Shown: positions 9,434 to 22,755 of the stretch, one piece after another
How positions within the stretch are numbered: position 1 is the first letter of the stretch
Layout: each line of letters starts with the position of its first letter
From: Saussurea involucrata
Taxonomy: Eukaryota > Streptophyta > Magnoliopsida > Asterales > Asteraceae
Direction: 5' to 3'
Length of the DNA stretch: 64,000 nt
Assembly: GCA_033807775.1 (NCBI GenBank)
Contig: CM066327.1
Location: 89,736,295-89,800,294 of the forward strand
The notes under the pieces: model-generated
Seen by the model: the letters and a program-made list of their open reading frames with translations, nothing else
Database searches by the model: none
Told to the model about the DNA's origin: nothing
Made by a program: the position numbers and the translations under genes

Positions 9434-11397
9434 TGTAACACCCGAAAGATCCTAGATAAATAAAACTCTAAGTCATATAAGCGTTTTTACCATATAACTT
9501 ACTTTTCATTTTATAGATCTTATGATAAAATCTTGAAAATATGTATATATATATACATTTTCATAAAAAGTGAGTAAATCTATATTTATATATAGGTGTG
9601 TGAAACAACAATTAAACAATTTCTTTTTTTGTTCTAATTGTTTTAGTGGGTCGTGAAATCAATGGAATATAGGTGGGATATGGTACATAATGGAAAAAAA
9701 ATAAGAAGTTGTCAATTAAATATTAATTCTTGACGAGAATTGTGGGTGGCAAAAGAGAAATCAGGGAGTACCATCTAAAACCCCTTTTACTGCAACTTTC
9801 CTTCTCATCTCCTTTTATTTCCCTCACTCTCATCTCTCTCTCTTTCTCTAAATCTATTTCTCCTCCTCTCACTAAAAAAATCTTGATCAGCACCAACCTT
9901 CACCAACCCATTCCCTCTCTAATTAGTTTTGGTATTAAAGATTAAAGATTTGTGGAGCATTTTAGAGTTGGAACTAAGATCAAGTGTTGGATTTTTGAAG
10001 CTTCTACATCTTTATCTTCTCCACCAACCTTCCACCATTGTTGACCAAGTTTTAGGGTTTTCTTAAAAATCATTGGTAAGTTCATTCTTCTTTTGCAATC
10101 TTTATACATGTCAAAATGCTGATTTTTAGACTTACAATCATCTCCCATTTTATTTCCATCACCTTGCAAGTTTTGACCTAAAAGTGGGTTTTGGAGATTT
10201 TTTGTAGTCTTCGCTTGGTTTTGGTAAATGATGTATGTTTCATGGGTTGGAGCTAAATATAACATTAGTTTGTTGGTTCTTAACAAAATGTGTATGGAAA
10301 TCATTTGATGAAATCTAGGGTTTTTGCCAAAAGTGAGATTTTGCTCTTAGGAATAGATGGTTGTGAGCACTTTGGTAAATTTGTGTTATTTAATCATATG
10401 AAGTCTAGAAACCCATATTTAGGTGAGTTTTATGTAAAAAGGGCCATGGGTCTTAAATGGCCATTATTGAGCTTTGGGTTTGAAAATGATTTAAATATGG
10501 AATCCCATTATGGGAGTGTATGTGTATGAAGGCTATTTATATTTTTGTTATTGTGGTCACTAATGAAATTGTGGCTAGCCTTGTTGTAGTTGTCAATGGA
10601 TCCATAGGCACAAAGGTAATTCTTATATTGATGTTGTGGGTGGTTGGTTTTATCCCACTCGCTACCTAGATATGAGTAACAAATCTCCTGAGGACTCAAA
10701 CTATAGACCGTGGGTGGTTGAACTTGATGACCATGAGACCCATAGTCATTTAATTCCAACTTTGAGCAAAGTGTAATATATTTGAGGACTTGAACTAGAG
10801 ACCGTGTGTGGTTGAACTTAATGACCAATGTCTTACTTGCAAAGCTCTAAACATAGAATTGTGGCCTACTTTTGTGTTCCGCCATGTTCCATGGAAATCG
10901 GGTCTCCCCCGTCATGGCAAAGTATGTTCCAGACCAAACGGTCTTCTTATGGTATCAAAGGGGTTTTGAGATACAAAACGTGTTGTTGAATTTATTAATT
11001 GACCAATTACTATTTTTATATTATTCAAACTGTTTGTTCTCACTAGGCTTTAGCCTAACACTTTTTCTTAAAATGACATGTATATCAGGTAATGGTAGCG
11101 GCGAGGCTCGTCGGGTATGAGGGTGAGCCAAGGGTTGAGAGATAGCGTTTTTGGAGTTTGATAGCCATGGCGTTACTTCGGTTGAATAGAAACTTTTGTT
11201 GGGAGATATGGACACCCGTCTTTAATCTAAATTTGTTTTAGTTTAGATTAGTAGGTTGTCTACAATTATCTCTTAAGCTATTAGGTTTGTAAACGCTATG
11301 CTATTCTTCCCCTCTTTGGATGATTTATTTCATAGAAGTTATGTCGTATTCCGCATTTATTCAGGTTTAAATTTACCCCTATTTTTAGGGTGTTACA
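9434..11397 (+). repeat. LTR of element D
   Basis: 1964 bp, from TGTAACACCCGAAAG to GGTGTTACA, preceded by a PPT and followed by a PBS. No second copy lies in the window, so the borders rest on the TG...CA ends and the flanking PPT and PBS. The stretch 9640-11390 holds no convincing gene; its short ORFs are chance. Confidence 0.75.
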
Positions 11398-11400
11398 AGT

Positions 11401-11413
11401 TGGTATGAGAGCA
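11401..11413 (+). other. Primer binding site of element D
   Basis: TGGTATGAGAGCA, three bases after the LTR end; one mismatch to the initiator Met tRNA complement. Confidence 0.8.
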
Positions 11414-11731
11414 ATAGTTTAAGTGAACTAGATATGAGTGTAAGATGCCTAGACTTAAGTTGGAACGATTAAGCTATGATTTGTGAGATTTGGTAGAACT
11501 CTTAAGATAAGATGGTTTTATAGTCGACGGAATTACACAAGTTGAGAATTGTGATAGTGGTAACGAGGATCCTTATGTGTAATGTGTTCATAATTTTAAT
11601 TTGCTACTCCTATTAAGCACATATTGTTACGTGAGCATGCTTAGATTGCTATTGTTATGATGATTTATGAATGTAGTAGTACGTTTCCTTATGTATAATT
11701 ATGGTAGCCTATTTCTCACCTCCATTCTCAA

Positions 11732-13138
11732 ATGTGTGACATTGTAGTTAATACTCGGAATAGGCCGGATGGTCATGACGCCACAACCTCAACAATTGAT
11801 AAACCAAGGGTAACCACGACAATGGTGCCCCTACCTCTAAATAACGTGTTAGGCGGAAGGGTCGAGTATATACCCCAACGCAACTTGGAAACTTCCGAAC
11901 CTATTATGGAAGAGGTGACGCCGAAAACAAGGATGATGGATCAAATTATGTTAGCCATGAATAAGGTCATGGCTCAACAACAAGAATTGTTTATGAAACT
12001 ATTGGAAGACAGGGCCACCAACGACCGTAGACATGAAACGGTCGCAGAGAATGTTGTGGTGGTGGGATCCGGGGGTACCGGAAATGAAATGGCCACCGAT
12101 GGAATAGCGACTGTGGATGCAATGCAAGCGACGAAAACTTGCTCCTTCAAGACTTTTCTTAGCTGCAGATCACCGGATTTCAAGGGAACAGATGATCTGG
12201 CTGTTTGCGTGAATTGGATCCGGGAAATGGAGTAGGACTTCCGGACTAGTAAGTGTGGTGAGGGTCAAAAGGATAAGTTTGGATCTCAAATGCTTAGAGT
12301 GGCAGCCCTCACTTGGTGGAATGTTTACTCCACTTCTCTAGAGGCCTCCGTGTTGGCCAAGTTAGACTGGACAACCTTCAACAGGAAAGTGTTGGAAGAG
12401 TGTTGCAATGAGAGGGCAATGGACCGGATAGAGGAAGACTTCCGAAATGTGAAAAGAGGAAACCTGTCAGTAAGTGAGTACAACCGAAAATTTATGGATA
12501 CGCTGGGTTGGTGGGACATTTGGTCCCAACTGAAAAGGAGAAGATCAAGGCTTACAATTAAAGGCATCCCATCGGACATGATGTCTATGGTCCGAGTGTC
12601 TAAAGCCTCTACTCTTCGTGAGGTGTTTGAAGAAGCCCAGCTGATGGAAGATGCCTACAACAGAGGTAGAGAAGAGGAGAGAGCAATAGTTGGAGAAGGG
12701 TTATGGGTTTCACAAGAAGTCCCGACCATTTCAAGGAGGAAGGAACTTTGATAATCGTCGCGAGGCGAGATGGTGTTAGAAGTTCCGAAGAAAGCATTAC
12801 GACGCTTGTAACTCTATCCCCGTCCCTTGTTACAAATGTGGAAAGATGGGTCATGCCATGAGGGACTGTCCAGTAAAGGGTGTAGTTTGTTTCGAGTGCA
12901 AGGAGCCGGGACATTTCAGGAGCGATTGCCCAAAGATGAAGGCGAGGGAAAACCAAGGCAAGAGGGAGGAATCGCGGAAAGTACCTGGTAGGGCTTTTTA
13001 GATGACCACCGACGAGGCAAGGGCGTCGACAAATGTGGTGTCGGGTACGTTTCTCCTAAACTCCGTACCTACACATGTATTATTTGAATCAGGTGCCAGA
13101 TTTTTGTTTGTGTCAAAGTCATTTTTCTAAAACTGGCC
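11732..13138 (+). pseudogene. Ty3/gypsy gag and start of protease (element D), broken
   Basis: Gag packages element RNA into particles. The frame from 11732 has a variable N-terminus, then the capsid-type domain with ALTWWN near 12306 and SVSEYNRKF near 12470. Two CCHC knuckles follow, CYKCGKMGHAMRDC (12828-12869) and CFECKEPGHFRSDC (about 12887-12928). A retropepsin start, VLFESGARFLFVS, begins near 13078; it is altered from the usual DSGA. Breaks seen: an in-frame TAG at 12233-12235, a frameshift near 12690-12700, a stop near 12777, a stop after the knuckles, then the C insertion. Not functional. Confidence 0.85.
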
Positions 13139-13770
13139 TGTTGTTAGCCCCAAGTATTTATGATGTAAAAGTATTGAAAATCCAACCGAGTCAGAAGACT
13201 TCAGAGATAGCTCAGATGACTAAGGAAGAGAACTTCAGAGATAGCACTTCAGCGACGATCTCAGCAGAAGATCAACAGAGCTATGAAGAATCCCCCTCTA
13301 AAGACCTTACCCTCTGATGAAGCCCAAGACTCTCATTTTCTCAAGTGTTGAAACAGTGTCAGCCCGTGCCACGTCAGCCCTAAAGGACTACATTTTACTT
13401 TACACGTGTCATTCCAGGGTTAGATAGTACACTGTCTTCACCCTTTCCAGACTATACATAGAGGATAGTGGAACACACATTTGTAAGAATTGTAAGAACA
13501 TACCACGCTGCACTGTAATTCCATTCCACTATCTTGTACGTTGTACGATTTGTAGCTAAAAGAGATTTGTGAAGATTACACACACTTCGGTATTCTTGGT
13601 GTTCTTCAATATCATTATAATATACGAGCAGTTCTTTAACTCATATATATTTGTATTTTATTGATTATCTCTTCTCTTGTGTGTATGATCAAATACTTGC
13701 AAACTTCTTTTATGCTTCCGCTCAACATTTCAGTTTGTTAACTATTACAAGTTGAATCTGGGAACCAACA
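13139..13770 (+). repeat. 5' LTR of element C
   Basis: 632 bp, starting at TGTTGTTAGCCCC inside the D protease and ending GGGAACCAACA just before the PBS. A G-box ACACGTGT (13402-13409) and a TATA-like TATACATA (13453-13460) form a probable promoter. The start is inferred from the break in D homology. Confidence 0.75.
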
Positions 13771-13772
13771 AT

Positions 13773-13785
13773 TGGTATCAGAGCA
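13773..13785 (+). other. Primer binding site of element C
   Basis: TGGTATCAGAGCA, two bases after the LTR end; perfect initiator Met tRNA type. Confidence 0.9.
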
Positions 13786-14069
13786 AATTGATTTGCTTAA
13801 ATCAAATCGATCGTATCTATCCAGGTTGATTCATACTTGTTGATCATCTTCTTTTCTTACACTCTATGAGTTTACTGTTTATATACTCTATTTTATCTCA
13901 ATTCTTGGGAAAACCCGCAACAATCTGTTTTAAGCTTTAAATATGTTTTTAAACCTTGAATCTTTTTCCAAAACTAGACTATAGTGCAGTATTTACATTC
14001 TCTTCATCTCAGTTTGCTTAAAAACCCTTTCTTGTCAAATATATCCAACTTACTCTGTTTTCTTCAAAA

Positions 14070-17000
14070 ATGGCGAATAACAACATTACTGTCATTTACA
14101 CTGCTGGTTCTTTAAACAAACATACTCTTCTTCCGAGAGATGAATATCCTGAATGGAAGATTAGGATGGTTAAATTCTTTGAAGGGATGGACAATGATCT
14201 TATAAGATCTATTACACATGGGCCTTTCCAACCAATGGTTCTTCGTGTCCCTGCTACAGAAAACCACTGGTTTTACTAAAGAAGAAAGAGCAAAAATGGA
14301 AAATGATTCCAAAGCAGTTAGACTTTTGATTATGGCCATTCCAAATGACATATTTCAAGAACTAGACTCATGTGTTACAACAAAAGAAATCTAGGATCAA
14401 CAACCAACTTGAAGGGGGTATCAAAACCCCGAAAAACAGAAGAACCCAATGTATTAATGAATACAATGATTTCACTGCTCTTCCTGATGAAACCCTGCAA
14501 CAAACCTACAATAGGTTCAATGTTTTGATAAACAAATGCAGAAAATGTGGGGTTGTCAGATCTAAGGAAGATAACAATGTTTTGTTCTTAAAAAGTTTCA
14601 ATGATGAATGGTTGCATCTGTCTATGTCCCTTCAAGCAAACCAAGACCTTGATACATGGTCTCTCACTGATGTTATAGAACCCTTGCTGTCCAAGAAAAG
14701 GATGTTGCAAAGTAGAAAGGAAAAGCAACAGTGGGAGGACCTCTGGCTCTTATCACTGATGCTAAAAACATTTTAGAAGAGAAAGCTATCAGAGATAGTG
14801 AGTTCAGAGAAAAGAAGGTCAGAGACAAGGTTCAAAAGAAGAAAGGAAAGAAAGCCATGATAGCAGAGAGTGATGACAAAGAAGAACCATCAGAATCTAG
14901 TGAAGATGAGGATATTAATGCCTTTGCCAGGTCTCTTGCCCTCATAACTCAACAATTTAACAAGAATTTTGGCAAGAAGGTGATTAATAGAAGAGGAAGA
15001 GATGGGAGAGATGATAGAGAAGAGAAGAAAAGTTATTAGAGACAAGAGTACCAGAAGGAACAAAGATCTATCTATCCAGAACAGAGGCCTGCACCTTACC
15101 ACGACCAAATAGTTGTTCACTTTCAAGATCAGAGACCATCTCAGTTTCAACAACAGAGGTACATTTAACAAGCCCCTGTGAAGCAAGATGGTGTTGTCCA
15201 AACCATTAATCATTATGATGAAAGATGCTTCAGGTGTGGCAAACCAGACCACTTCTCAGCCAACTGCAAGGGTAGACTGATAAAAGTCCAGGACTACTAC
15301 AAAAACAAGTACAAGTACAACTTCAGAGAAAGAAGTTTGGTAGCAGAGATGAAGACACATTGGATGCATCAGAATCTAGTGCAAAGTTATGTTCTACTTC
15401 TTACCCTAAATCTGAACAAGAACTTGAGATGAGTGTGTCAAAAGTTGCTGAAGAATTTCAAAAGCTGAAACAAAAACTTTTAGAAGAGAAAGAGAAAAGA
15501 AAACTAACTCAGAAGGACTTAACCTTTTACAAAAGAGAGAAAGATCTCTTAGAAAAAGATAAAGAAGAAATTTCAAAAGAAAAATCTGAGTTAGAAGTTT
15601 TCCAGAAGCAAAAAGATTTGTCCTACTCTGAAAGGTGTAAAGAACTTGAGGAAACTTTAAAACAAAAGGAAGAAGAGGTTAAGAGATCTGAGTATGAAAG
15701 ACTCAACTCTGTGGCTTTGAAAAACTACTTTCAGAAAGAAAGAGAAGTTTTGCATCAGTCTCTTCAGAGAAAAGAGCTCTTAAATAAGAAGTACCAAGAT
15801 GCACAACATGTGCATATCAAGATTAATTCTTAGATGGAAACTCAAGGCTTAAGTTTCAGTGACCTAGACCCTTTCACTGGAAAGGAGAAGACTTCTTTGT
15901 CTTCAACTTTCTGTGTTGGGAAAGTTCAACCTAATTTTCCATCCTTGGATACTTCAAATATTTTCAAAAGAATCAAAACTTCAGAAGGATCATGATTAAG
16001 GAAACTTAATTTTAAAAACATCTCTTATAACACCACCTCTGATCTAGAAAATATTTCAAAACCATCCTCTATGATGACAAAAGATCAAGGTAAAACTGAA
16101 ATTTATGTTTCAGAATGTGTTAAGAGTCTTGATCCAAATGAGCTTTTCAAGTTTGACTCCTTCAAGGTTCAGAAGCCTGCAATCTCTGAAGAAGGTCCCT
16201 CTGAACTTAAAATTCAGAGTGAACTCAATCCAGAGGCACCAGACTTCTCTCCTACCTCTGAAGACAGAGTCAGAACCACTTTTGAAGAAGGTATATGAAG
16301 AGTGCTGGAGCAAAATGCTGCCTCTGATGCTTTAAAACCAAAAATCAAAAGATTCAAACCCTGCACCATTAAGGATTTAAACTTTTCAAATTCCAAGGTT
16401 AGTGGTACAAGCCACAAATCCTCAAAAGTTGTCATCCCTGATAGAGTCAAGAGAGATTTCTTGGACTCTGATTCTGATTCAGAGGTTGATGAGCAAGTTT
16501 TCTGTGCACCAGAGATAGTTGTACACATAGTAAAACAGGAAACACCTGGATCTGTGATTTTGAACAATACAATACCTATTCCAAAGAACAAACCGATAAT
16601 TCCAATCTGTCCTGGATTTGAGGGTATGTGTGTAAGAGCCATGACTTCTCTGGAATTAGAAAAGAGAATGCTGGAGAAAGCCAAGAGTAAACCATCTGTT
16701 TTACCTCCAGAACCTCATGCTTTTAAACCAATCAAGTTCACACCTGAACAAAAAGCTTGGAAAGTGAATGACAATCCTGTTTCTCAAAATGCAGTGAATC
16801 ACAGAGGACAACACACTTTTTGGGCCAGAGAAAACAATAATCATTAGAGGAAGGCAAATTTTAATTCCAACAATTCACTAGATAGGAAGTTTTGTAATAC
16901 CTCTGAAGCTAGAACTTTTAATTTCCAAAAGGCATATATTCCTAAGATGGTGAATGAAAACAAAAGTTTTTTACAACCATCTCAATGTTCATTTAATTGC

Positions 17001-17222
17001 AATTGTATGAATCTTCTGTTAAAGCTTAGAAATCATTTCAATGGTCCTCATTGTGCTCTGAATGGGTCATCAAATAGAAAAAATCCTAAGACCAAATCTC
17101 AGAAGGCACAAGCAAAAGCCTATGGCAAACCATCACAGAATGGAAAACCAGAAGGTAAGTTGAATACTTCCATGCCTAACAGAAAAGGACCCATTATGAA
17201 ATGGGTACCTAAGAAACTCTAA
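14070..17222 (+). pseudogene. gag: SIRE-type Gag (element C), broken
   Basis: The ATG at 14070 opens a Gag of the copia type with a DEYPEWKIRMVKFFEG motif. It later holds the capsid region (RFNVLINKCRKCG and FLKSFNDEWLHLSMSLQ, 14510-14640), a CCHC knuckle CFRCGKPDHFSANC (15226-15267) and a long Lys/Glu-rich coiled coil (15360-15833). The tail ends IMKWVPKKL before a TAA. Frame changes and stops occur near 14276, 14390, 14700, 15037, 15430, 15831, 16300 and 16845. The B gag is the closest relative in the window. The TAA at 17220-17222 is in frame with the following protease and probably ancestral. Confidence 0.88.
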
Positions 17223-17228
17223 TCTATC

Positions 17229-18547
17229 ATGCAGAAACATCATGTGCAAATCTGGTATTTGGACTCTGAATGTTCAAGACCCATGACTGGAAATAAGGAG
17301 TCTCTAACCTCATTCAAAGACAAAATGGGAGGTGCAGTAACTTTTGGAGATGATATGCAAGGACATATCAGAGACTATGGAGTATTATCTAACGGAGACA
17401 TTTATGTTTCAAAAGTTATTTATGTAGATGGGCTAAAGCATAATTTACTCAGCATAAGTCAATTATGTGATCATGGGTTTGATGTCAAATTTCAGAAAGA
17501 TCATTGTTCTTTAATGCTTTCTAAATCTGGTCAAGAATTACACAGAGCTGATAGAAAAGGAAACCTCTATCGTATGAACTACACTCTACACACTAATTCC
17601 AATTCATAGAAACTCTATTTAGTCTCTCTAAACAGTGAAGATGCTTGGCTCTGGCATAAAAAATTTCACATATTAACATTACACGCTTGACAATCTTGCG
17701 AAACTTAAGCTTGTAAAAGGCTTACCTTCTCTGTAGTTTGACAAAGACCATCTATGTTCTGCATGTGAAATGGGTAAGCTCAAAAGAGTTTCACATAGAA
17801 CCAAGAGTGATCATAATTGCCCTAGACCTTTGCATATGCTACATGTGGATCTCTTTGAGCATTATCAAAAGGTAGACGTGAAGTATGTTCGGATAAAAGA
17901 AAAGTTTTACTACCCCTGTGGTCCTATCTTTGTGCAAAGTCTTCTGGCAAGAAGTATATCCTTGTTTTAATAGATAAATTTTCAAGATATACTTGGATTG
18001 AGTTCATGAAAGCTAAGTCTGATGTCCCAGATGTTTTAACCAATTTGTTGAAAAGAATTCAGTATCTACTAGGTCTAAAAGTTCAGAAGCTGAGAAGTGA
18101 CAATGGAACAGAGATCAAGAACTTCAAGCTTGAATCATATCTCATAGAAGAGGGCATTTCTCAGAACTTCTTTGCACCAAGAACTCCTCAACAGAATGGA
18201 GATGTTGAGAGGAGAAACGGAACCTTGGTTGAAGCTGCAAGAACCATGCTAGCCGGCTCTGATCTTCTAACAAATTTCTGAGCAGAAGCAGTCTCAAAGT
18301 CCTGTTTTACTCAAAATAGATCTATCATAGTGAGGAGATTCAAGAAGACTGCTTATTAACTCATCAACTATAGAAAACTAAATGTGAAATACTTTCATGT
18401 TTTTGGGTGTAGATGTTTAATCCTTAATGACAAAGATCAACTTGGGAAGTTTGATAAAAAGGCCGATGAAGGAAAGTTCATTGGATATTCTCTAACTTCC
18501 AAAGCCAATAGAGTTTACAATATAAGAACCAAGGTCATTCTAGAAAG
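17229..18547 (+). pseudogene. pol: Protease-integrase, duplication copy 1 (element C), broken
   Basis: The protease begins IWYLDSECSRPMTG, where the catalytic DSG has become DSE. A decayed pre-integrase region follows, then the DDE core with RSDNGTEIKNF and RTPQQNGDVERRNGT (18090-18220), and the integrase tail FHVFGCRCLILND. Stops and frameshifts lie near 17609, 17660-17760, 17970, 18279 and 18357. A foreign-looking stretch of about 61 bp interrupts the reading after HVDLF. Not functional. Confidence 0.85.
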
Positions 18548-19880
18548 CATCACAGAATGGAAAACCAGAAGGTAAGTTGAATACTTCCATGCCTAACAGA
18601 AAAGGACCCGTTATGAAATGGGTGCCTAAGAAACTCTAATCTATCTTTCAGAAACAACATGTGCAAATCTGGTATTCTGACTCTAGATGTTCAAGGCACA
18701 TGACTAGAAATAAGGAGTTGCTAACCTTATTCAAAGACAAAATGGGAGGTGCAGTAACTTTTGGAGATGATAGGCAAGGACATATCAGAGGCTATCGAGT
18801 ATTATCTAAGGGAGACATTTCTGTTTCAAAAGTTGCTTATGTAGATGGGCTAAAGCATAATTTGCTCAGCATAAGTCAATTATGTGATCATGGTTTTGGT
18901 GACAAATTTCAGAAAGATCATTGTTCTTTAATGCTTTCTAAATCTGGTCAAGAATTACTTGGAGCTGATAGTAAAGGAAACCTCTATCGTATGAACTTTA
19001 CTCCATACACTAATTCCAATTCAGAGAAACTCTGTTTAGTCTCTCTAAACATTGAAGATGCTGGCTCTGGCATAAAAAGTTTTCACATCTGAAGTTTTCA
19101 ACTCTTGACAATCTTGTGAAACTTAATCTTGTAAAAGGCTTACCTCTTCTGATTTGACAAAGACCATCTATGTTCTGCATGTGAAATGGGTAAGCTCAAA
19201 AGAGCTTCATATAGAACCAAGATTGATCATAATTGCCCTAGACCTTTGCATATGATACATATGGATCTATGTGGTCCTATCTTTGTGCAAAGTCTTTCTG
19301 GAAAGAAGTATATCCTTGTTTTAATAGATGAATTTTCAAGATATACTTGAATTGAGTTCATGAGAGCTAAGTCTGATGTCCCAGATGTTTTAACCAATTT
19401 TTTGAAAAGAATTCAGTATCTGCTAGGTCTAAAAGTTCAGAAGCTGAGAAGTGACAATGGAACAGAGTTCAAGAACTTCAAGCTTGAATCATTTCTCACA
19501 GAAGAGGGCATTTCTAAAAAAATCTCTGCACCAAGAACTCTTCAGTAGAATGGAGTTGTTGAGAGGAGAAACAGAACCTTGGTTGAAGTTGCAAGAACCA
19601 TGCTAGCAGGCCCTGATCTTCCAACAAATTTCTCAGCAGAAGCAGTCTCAACAACCTGTTAGTGAAGAGATTAAGTAAGACTGCTTATGAACTCATCAAC
19701 AAAAGAAAACCAAATGTGAAATACTTTCATGTTTTTGGGTGTAGATGTTTCATCTTGAATGACAGAGATCAACTTGGGAAGTTTGATTAAAAAGTCTGAT
19801 GAAGGAAAGTTCATTGGAAATTCTCTAACTTCCAAAGCCTACAGAGTTTACAATCTCAGAACCAAGGCCATTCTGGAAAG
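18548..19880 (+). pseudogene. pol: Gag end, protease and integrase, duplication copy 2 (element C), broken
   Basis: It restarts at the gag tail, passes the same gag stop and reads IWYSDSRCSRHMTR (active site also altered). The pre-integrase and integrase parts include RSDNGTEFKNFKLES. Its right end runs on to INVSFDEKAS, so this copy is the one continuous with RT. Stops occur near 19090, 19350 and 19546 and an indel near 19660. Not functional. Confidence 0.85.
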
Positions 19881-21796
19881 CATCAATGTATCCTTTGATG
19901 AAAAAGCATCAAAAACCTTTGAACTCTCAAAGTCATAACTCATGAATAACCAAAATGTCTCCGATTCTTCCAAGTTCATAGAATCAGAACTCCATCTGAT
20001 TTTTGAAGACTTCTTTGATGATGCAGATACCTCTAAGTTCATCATCAGAGGCAATCCAGTTCAAGGTTCAGAAGGACCCCTACAATCTGGTACATCTCTA
20101 TCTGGCCCCTCAAATACTTCACCCTCTACCTCATTTTCTACAGGTCCCATTCAAGATGATAGCTCTAGACAACAATCCTAGGAAGAACAACCATAACCTG
20201 AACCATCATCACCATTGCAAACAATCAATAGAAGAAACTCCATGGAAAATATCTCACCTTCTCAGAGCAATGAAGGTACACTTCAGAGCAATGAAGCTAA
20301 ACTTCAGAGCAATGAAGTAATTCCTTAGAGCAACAAAGTCATTTCTCAGAGCAATGAAGTGGCTCAACCTCAAGCTCTTTCAGAAGCACAAACCCCTACT
20401 CATGTGCATGCTCTAAAGACAAGATGGACCAAAGATCACCCTCATCATCAAATAATAGGTGCTCCAGAAGATGGAGTAAAGACCAGACCTGCCACTGTCA
20501 ATGAGGCATTCTTTGTGAGCTTTCTAAGTGTCATAGAACCAAAGAAGGTCTCTGAAGCCCTTGATGATCCAAACTGGATAGAAGCAATGCAAGAAGAGCT
20601 TCCGGAGTTTTAAAGAAACAAAGTTTGGTCATTGGTTCCTCTACCCAAAGATAAATCTGTCATGGGAACCAAGTGGGTGTTCACAAACAAGAAAGATGAA
20701 GATGGAATCATCATAAAAAACAAAGCTAAGCTAGTTCCTAAGGGATATTGTCAAGAAGAAGTCATTGATTATGATGAAACCTTTACTCTAGTTTCTAGGC
20801 TAGAAGCAATTAGAATATTTATAGCCTATGCAACTCACAAGGGTTTTGAGTATATCAAATGGATGTCAAATCTGCCTTTCTGAATGGAAAACTCCATGAA
20901 GAAGTTTATGTCCAATAGCCTCCTAGATTTTAAAGCTTAGAGTTTCCAGACCATGTATACCTCTTAGACAAAGCTCTGTATGGCCTTAAACAATCCCCTA
21001 GAGCCTGGTATGAAACTCTTTCAACCGTTCTGATTAAGAATGACTTAAAAAAAGGTATTGTGGATACTACTTTGTTTACCAAGAGATACAAACATGAGCT
21101 CCTTTTGATGACATTATTTTTGGATCTACTAATCAAAAATACTGTGAAACGTTTCCAGAGTTGATGAAAAGTGAACTTCAGATGAGCATGATGGGAGAAC
21201 TATCATTCTTCCTAGGATTGCAAGTCAAACAAACTATTAGTGGAACTTTTATAAGTCAATCAAAATATATCTCTGATATTTTAAATAAATACAAATTGAA
21301 CACTTCAACTCCCATGAAAACACCTATTGCCACTGGAGTTAAGCTTGATCATGATCCTGATGGTCAATCTCTTGATATCAAGAACTATAGAGGCATGGTA
21401 GGGTCACTTCTGTACTTGACAGCTAGCAGACATGACATAATGTTTGCAACTTGTCTCTGTGCTAGATTTAAAACTAATCATAAGGAATCTCACTTGTCTA
21501 CTGTAAAAAGGACTTTCAAATACCTTAAAGGGACTCAATTCTTGGGTCTCTGGTATCCTCTTAACTCTCATTTTGAGCTTGTAGCATACACAGATTCAGA
21601 TTATGGAGGATGTTGGAATGACATAAAGAGCACTTCTGGAAGTTGTCAACTACTTGGTGAAAAGTTAATGAGTTGGACATCCAAAAAGCAGAATTGTGTG
21701 TCCACTTCTACAGCAGAAGTAGAGTATGTAGCTGCTGCTAGTTGTTGTTCACAAGTAATCTGGATGAAAACTCAACTCAGAGACTATGATCTTGAG
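19881..21796 (+). pseudogene. pol: RT and RNase H, first part (element C), broken
   Basis: A Ser/Pro-rich linker, with small repeats of about 24 nt around 20270-20350, precedes RT, which begins near 20615 with MGTKWVFTNKKDEDG. RT motifs are YDETFTLVSRLEAIRIF, then MDVKSAFLNGKLHEEVYV in another frame. The YVDD box is damaged: DDIIFGSTN remains at 21107, but the bases coding for the preceding residues are missing near 21104-21107. RNase H follows with AYTDSDYGG and STAEVEYVAAASCC. The gene is cut at 21796 by A and continues at 34807. Confidence 0.9.
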
Positions 21797-22755
21797 TGTT
21801 GGTCCCGAAAGGCCTAAACAAGTTTGTAGAAGGGGGGGTTGAATACAAACACACTATTTTACTTTTCTAAATTGTTTATTGATAAATCATTAACAATTTA
21901 CAGCTTGTTGCGGAAACAAGATTAAGGATAAACCTAAATCTAAACAAGTTGGAACACTGAGGTTTTCTTGCACTAAGAAAGATAAGGAGATTACTAATAA
22001 AATCCTATCTTGAGAGATTTGAACTTGTCCAGAGTTAGCAAGTTACTTCAAATGAAGTGAGTTCATCTCTTTATATACTGCATGCATTTAATGCAATTCA
22101 GTATACACTTTACACGTGTCATCAGCGGATTGGTTGCATGTCATTGACCTTTGTTGACAACCTTAGTAGCCGCATGAATGAACAGTGTAGTATCAGAGTG
22201 GTTGTACGATTTCAGATTTTCGGAGGTTCTTTTCTGACATTTCGTACGGTGGCGTGCAAGGGAGGTTAAGACAAAAGTACTTTGTACGGAGGACTTCATG
22301 ATCAGCTTTCGTTGATTAAGCGATTATCATTTACTATTCAGCAGATGATAAAGTTCAGCGATAGCTGAAGTCTTGTACTTGATACTTCACGTTGAGTGGA
22401 CAAATCTGAGTCTTCGCTGATCCGCATCAGTTCATTAGGAGACTTGTCGCTGGTTCTTGAGCTTGATCTTCGACTTCAGCGTAGAACCTTTGTTGACGTG
22501 AATCTTGTCTTCAGGGATCATAAGTAAACAACTAACTTATCAGCGATCACCATAAGAACTGAACAGACTCAGCGATATGGTGAACAGTGTTCGCTGAATG
22601 TTTAATCTAAAAGTGCGAGAGTTCCTATCAGCAGTACTGTAAGATCTTAGTACTTATCAGCGATAGTGAAACTCTGATACATATTGTTTACTTACAATTT
22701 TCACTAAGTATTTAAGATAGGGTCATTATCAAATCACTGAGGGTTTGGATCAACA
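21797..22755 (-). repeat. 3' LTR of element A
   Basis: 959 bp, from TGTTGGTCCCGAAAGGCC to GGATCAACA on the + strand. It carries the TATA box (TTATATA, 22071-22077) and the G-box ACACGTGT (22112-22119) of the LTR promoter, and at least seven TCAGCG/CGCTGA motifs at 22350-22700. Confidence 0.95.

Larger units (their letters stand above)
17131..19880 (+). repeat. Direct tandem duplication of the gag end, protease and integrase (element C)
   Basis: Copy 1 is 17131-18547 (1417 bp), copy 2 is 18548-19880 (1333 bp). Both start CATCACAGAATGGAAAACC and run through the gag end, gag stop, protease and integrase. The junction lies in AGCATCA, present at both ends of the unit, where copy 1 stops mid-integrase and gag sequence restarts. 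Most of the length difference is an extra piece of about 61 bp in copy 1 near 17855-17915. Confidence 0.92.

Noticed and set aside
9730..10828. Several ORFs of 70-120 residues on both strands
   Set aside because: They lie within the D LTR, overlap each other on opposite strands and show no domain.
13773..13785. Met-tRNA-like sequences as possible tRNA genes
   Set aside because: Only 12-13 bases match, always next to an LTR end; they are primer binding sites.
22057..22269. Identical 70-residue ORFs at 22057 and 34103
   Set aside because: They are the same region of the two A LTRs read against the direction of transcription, over the promoter; no protein features.
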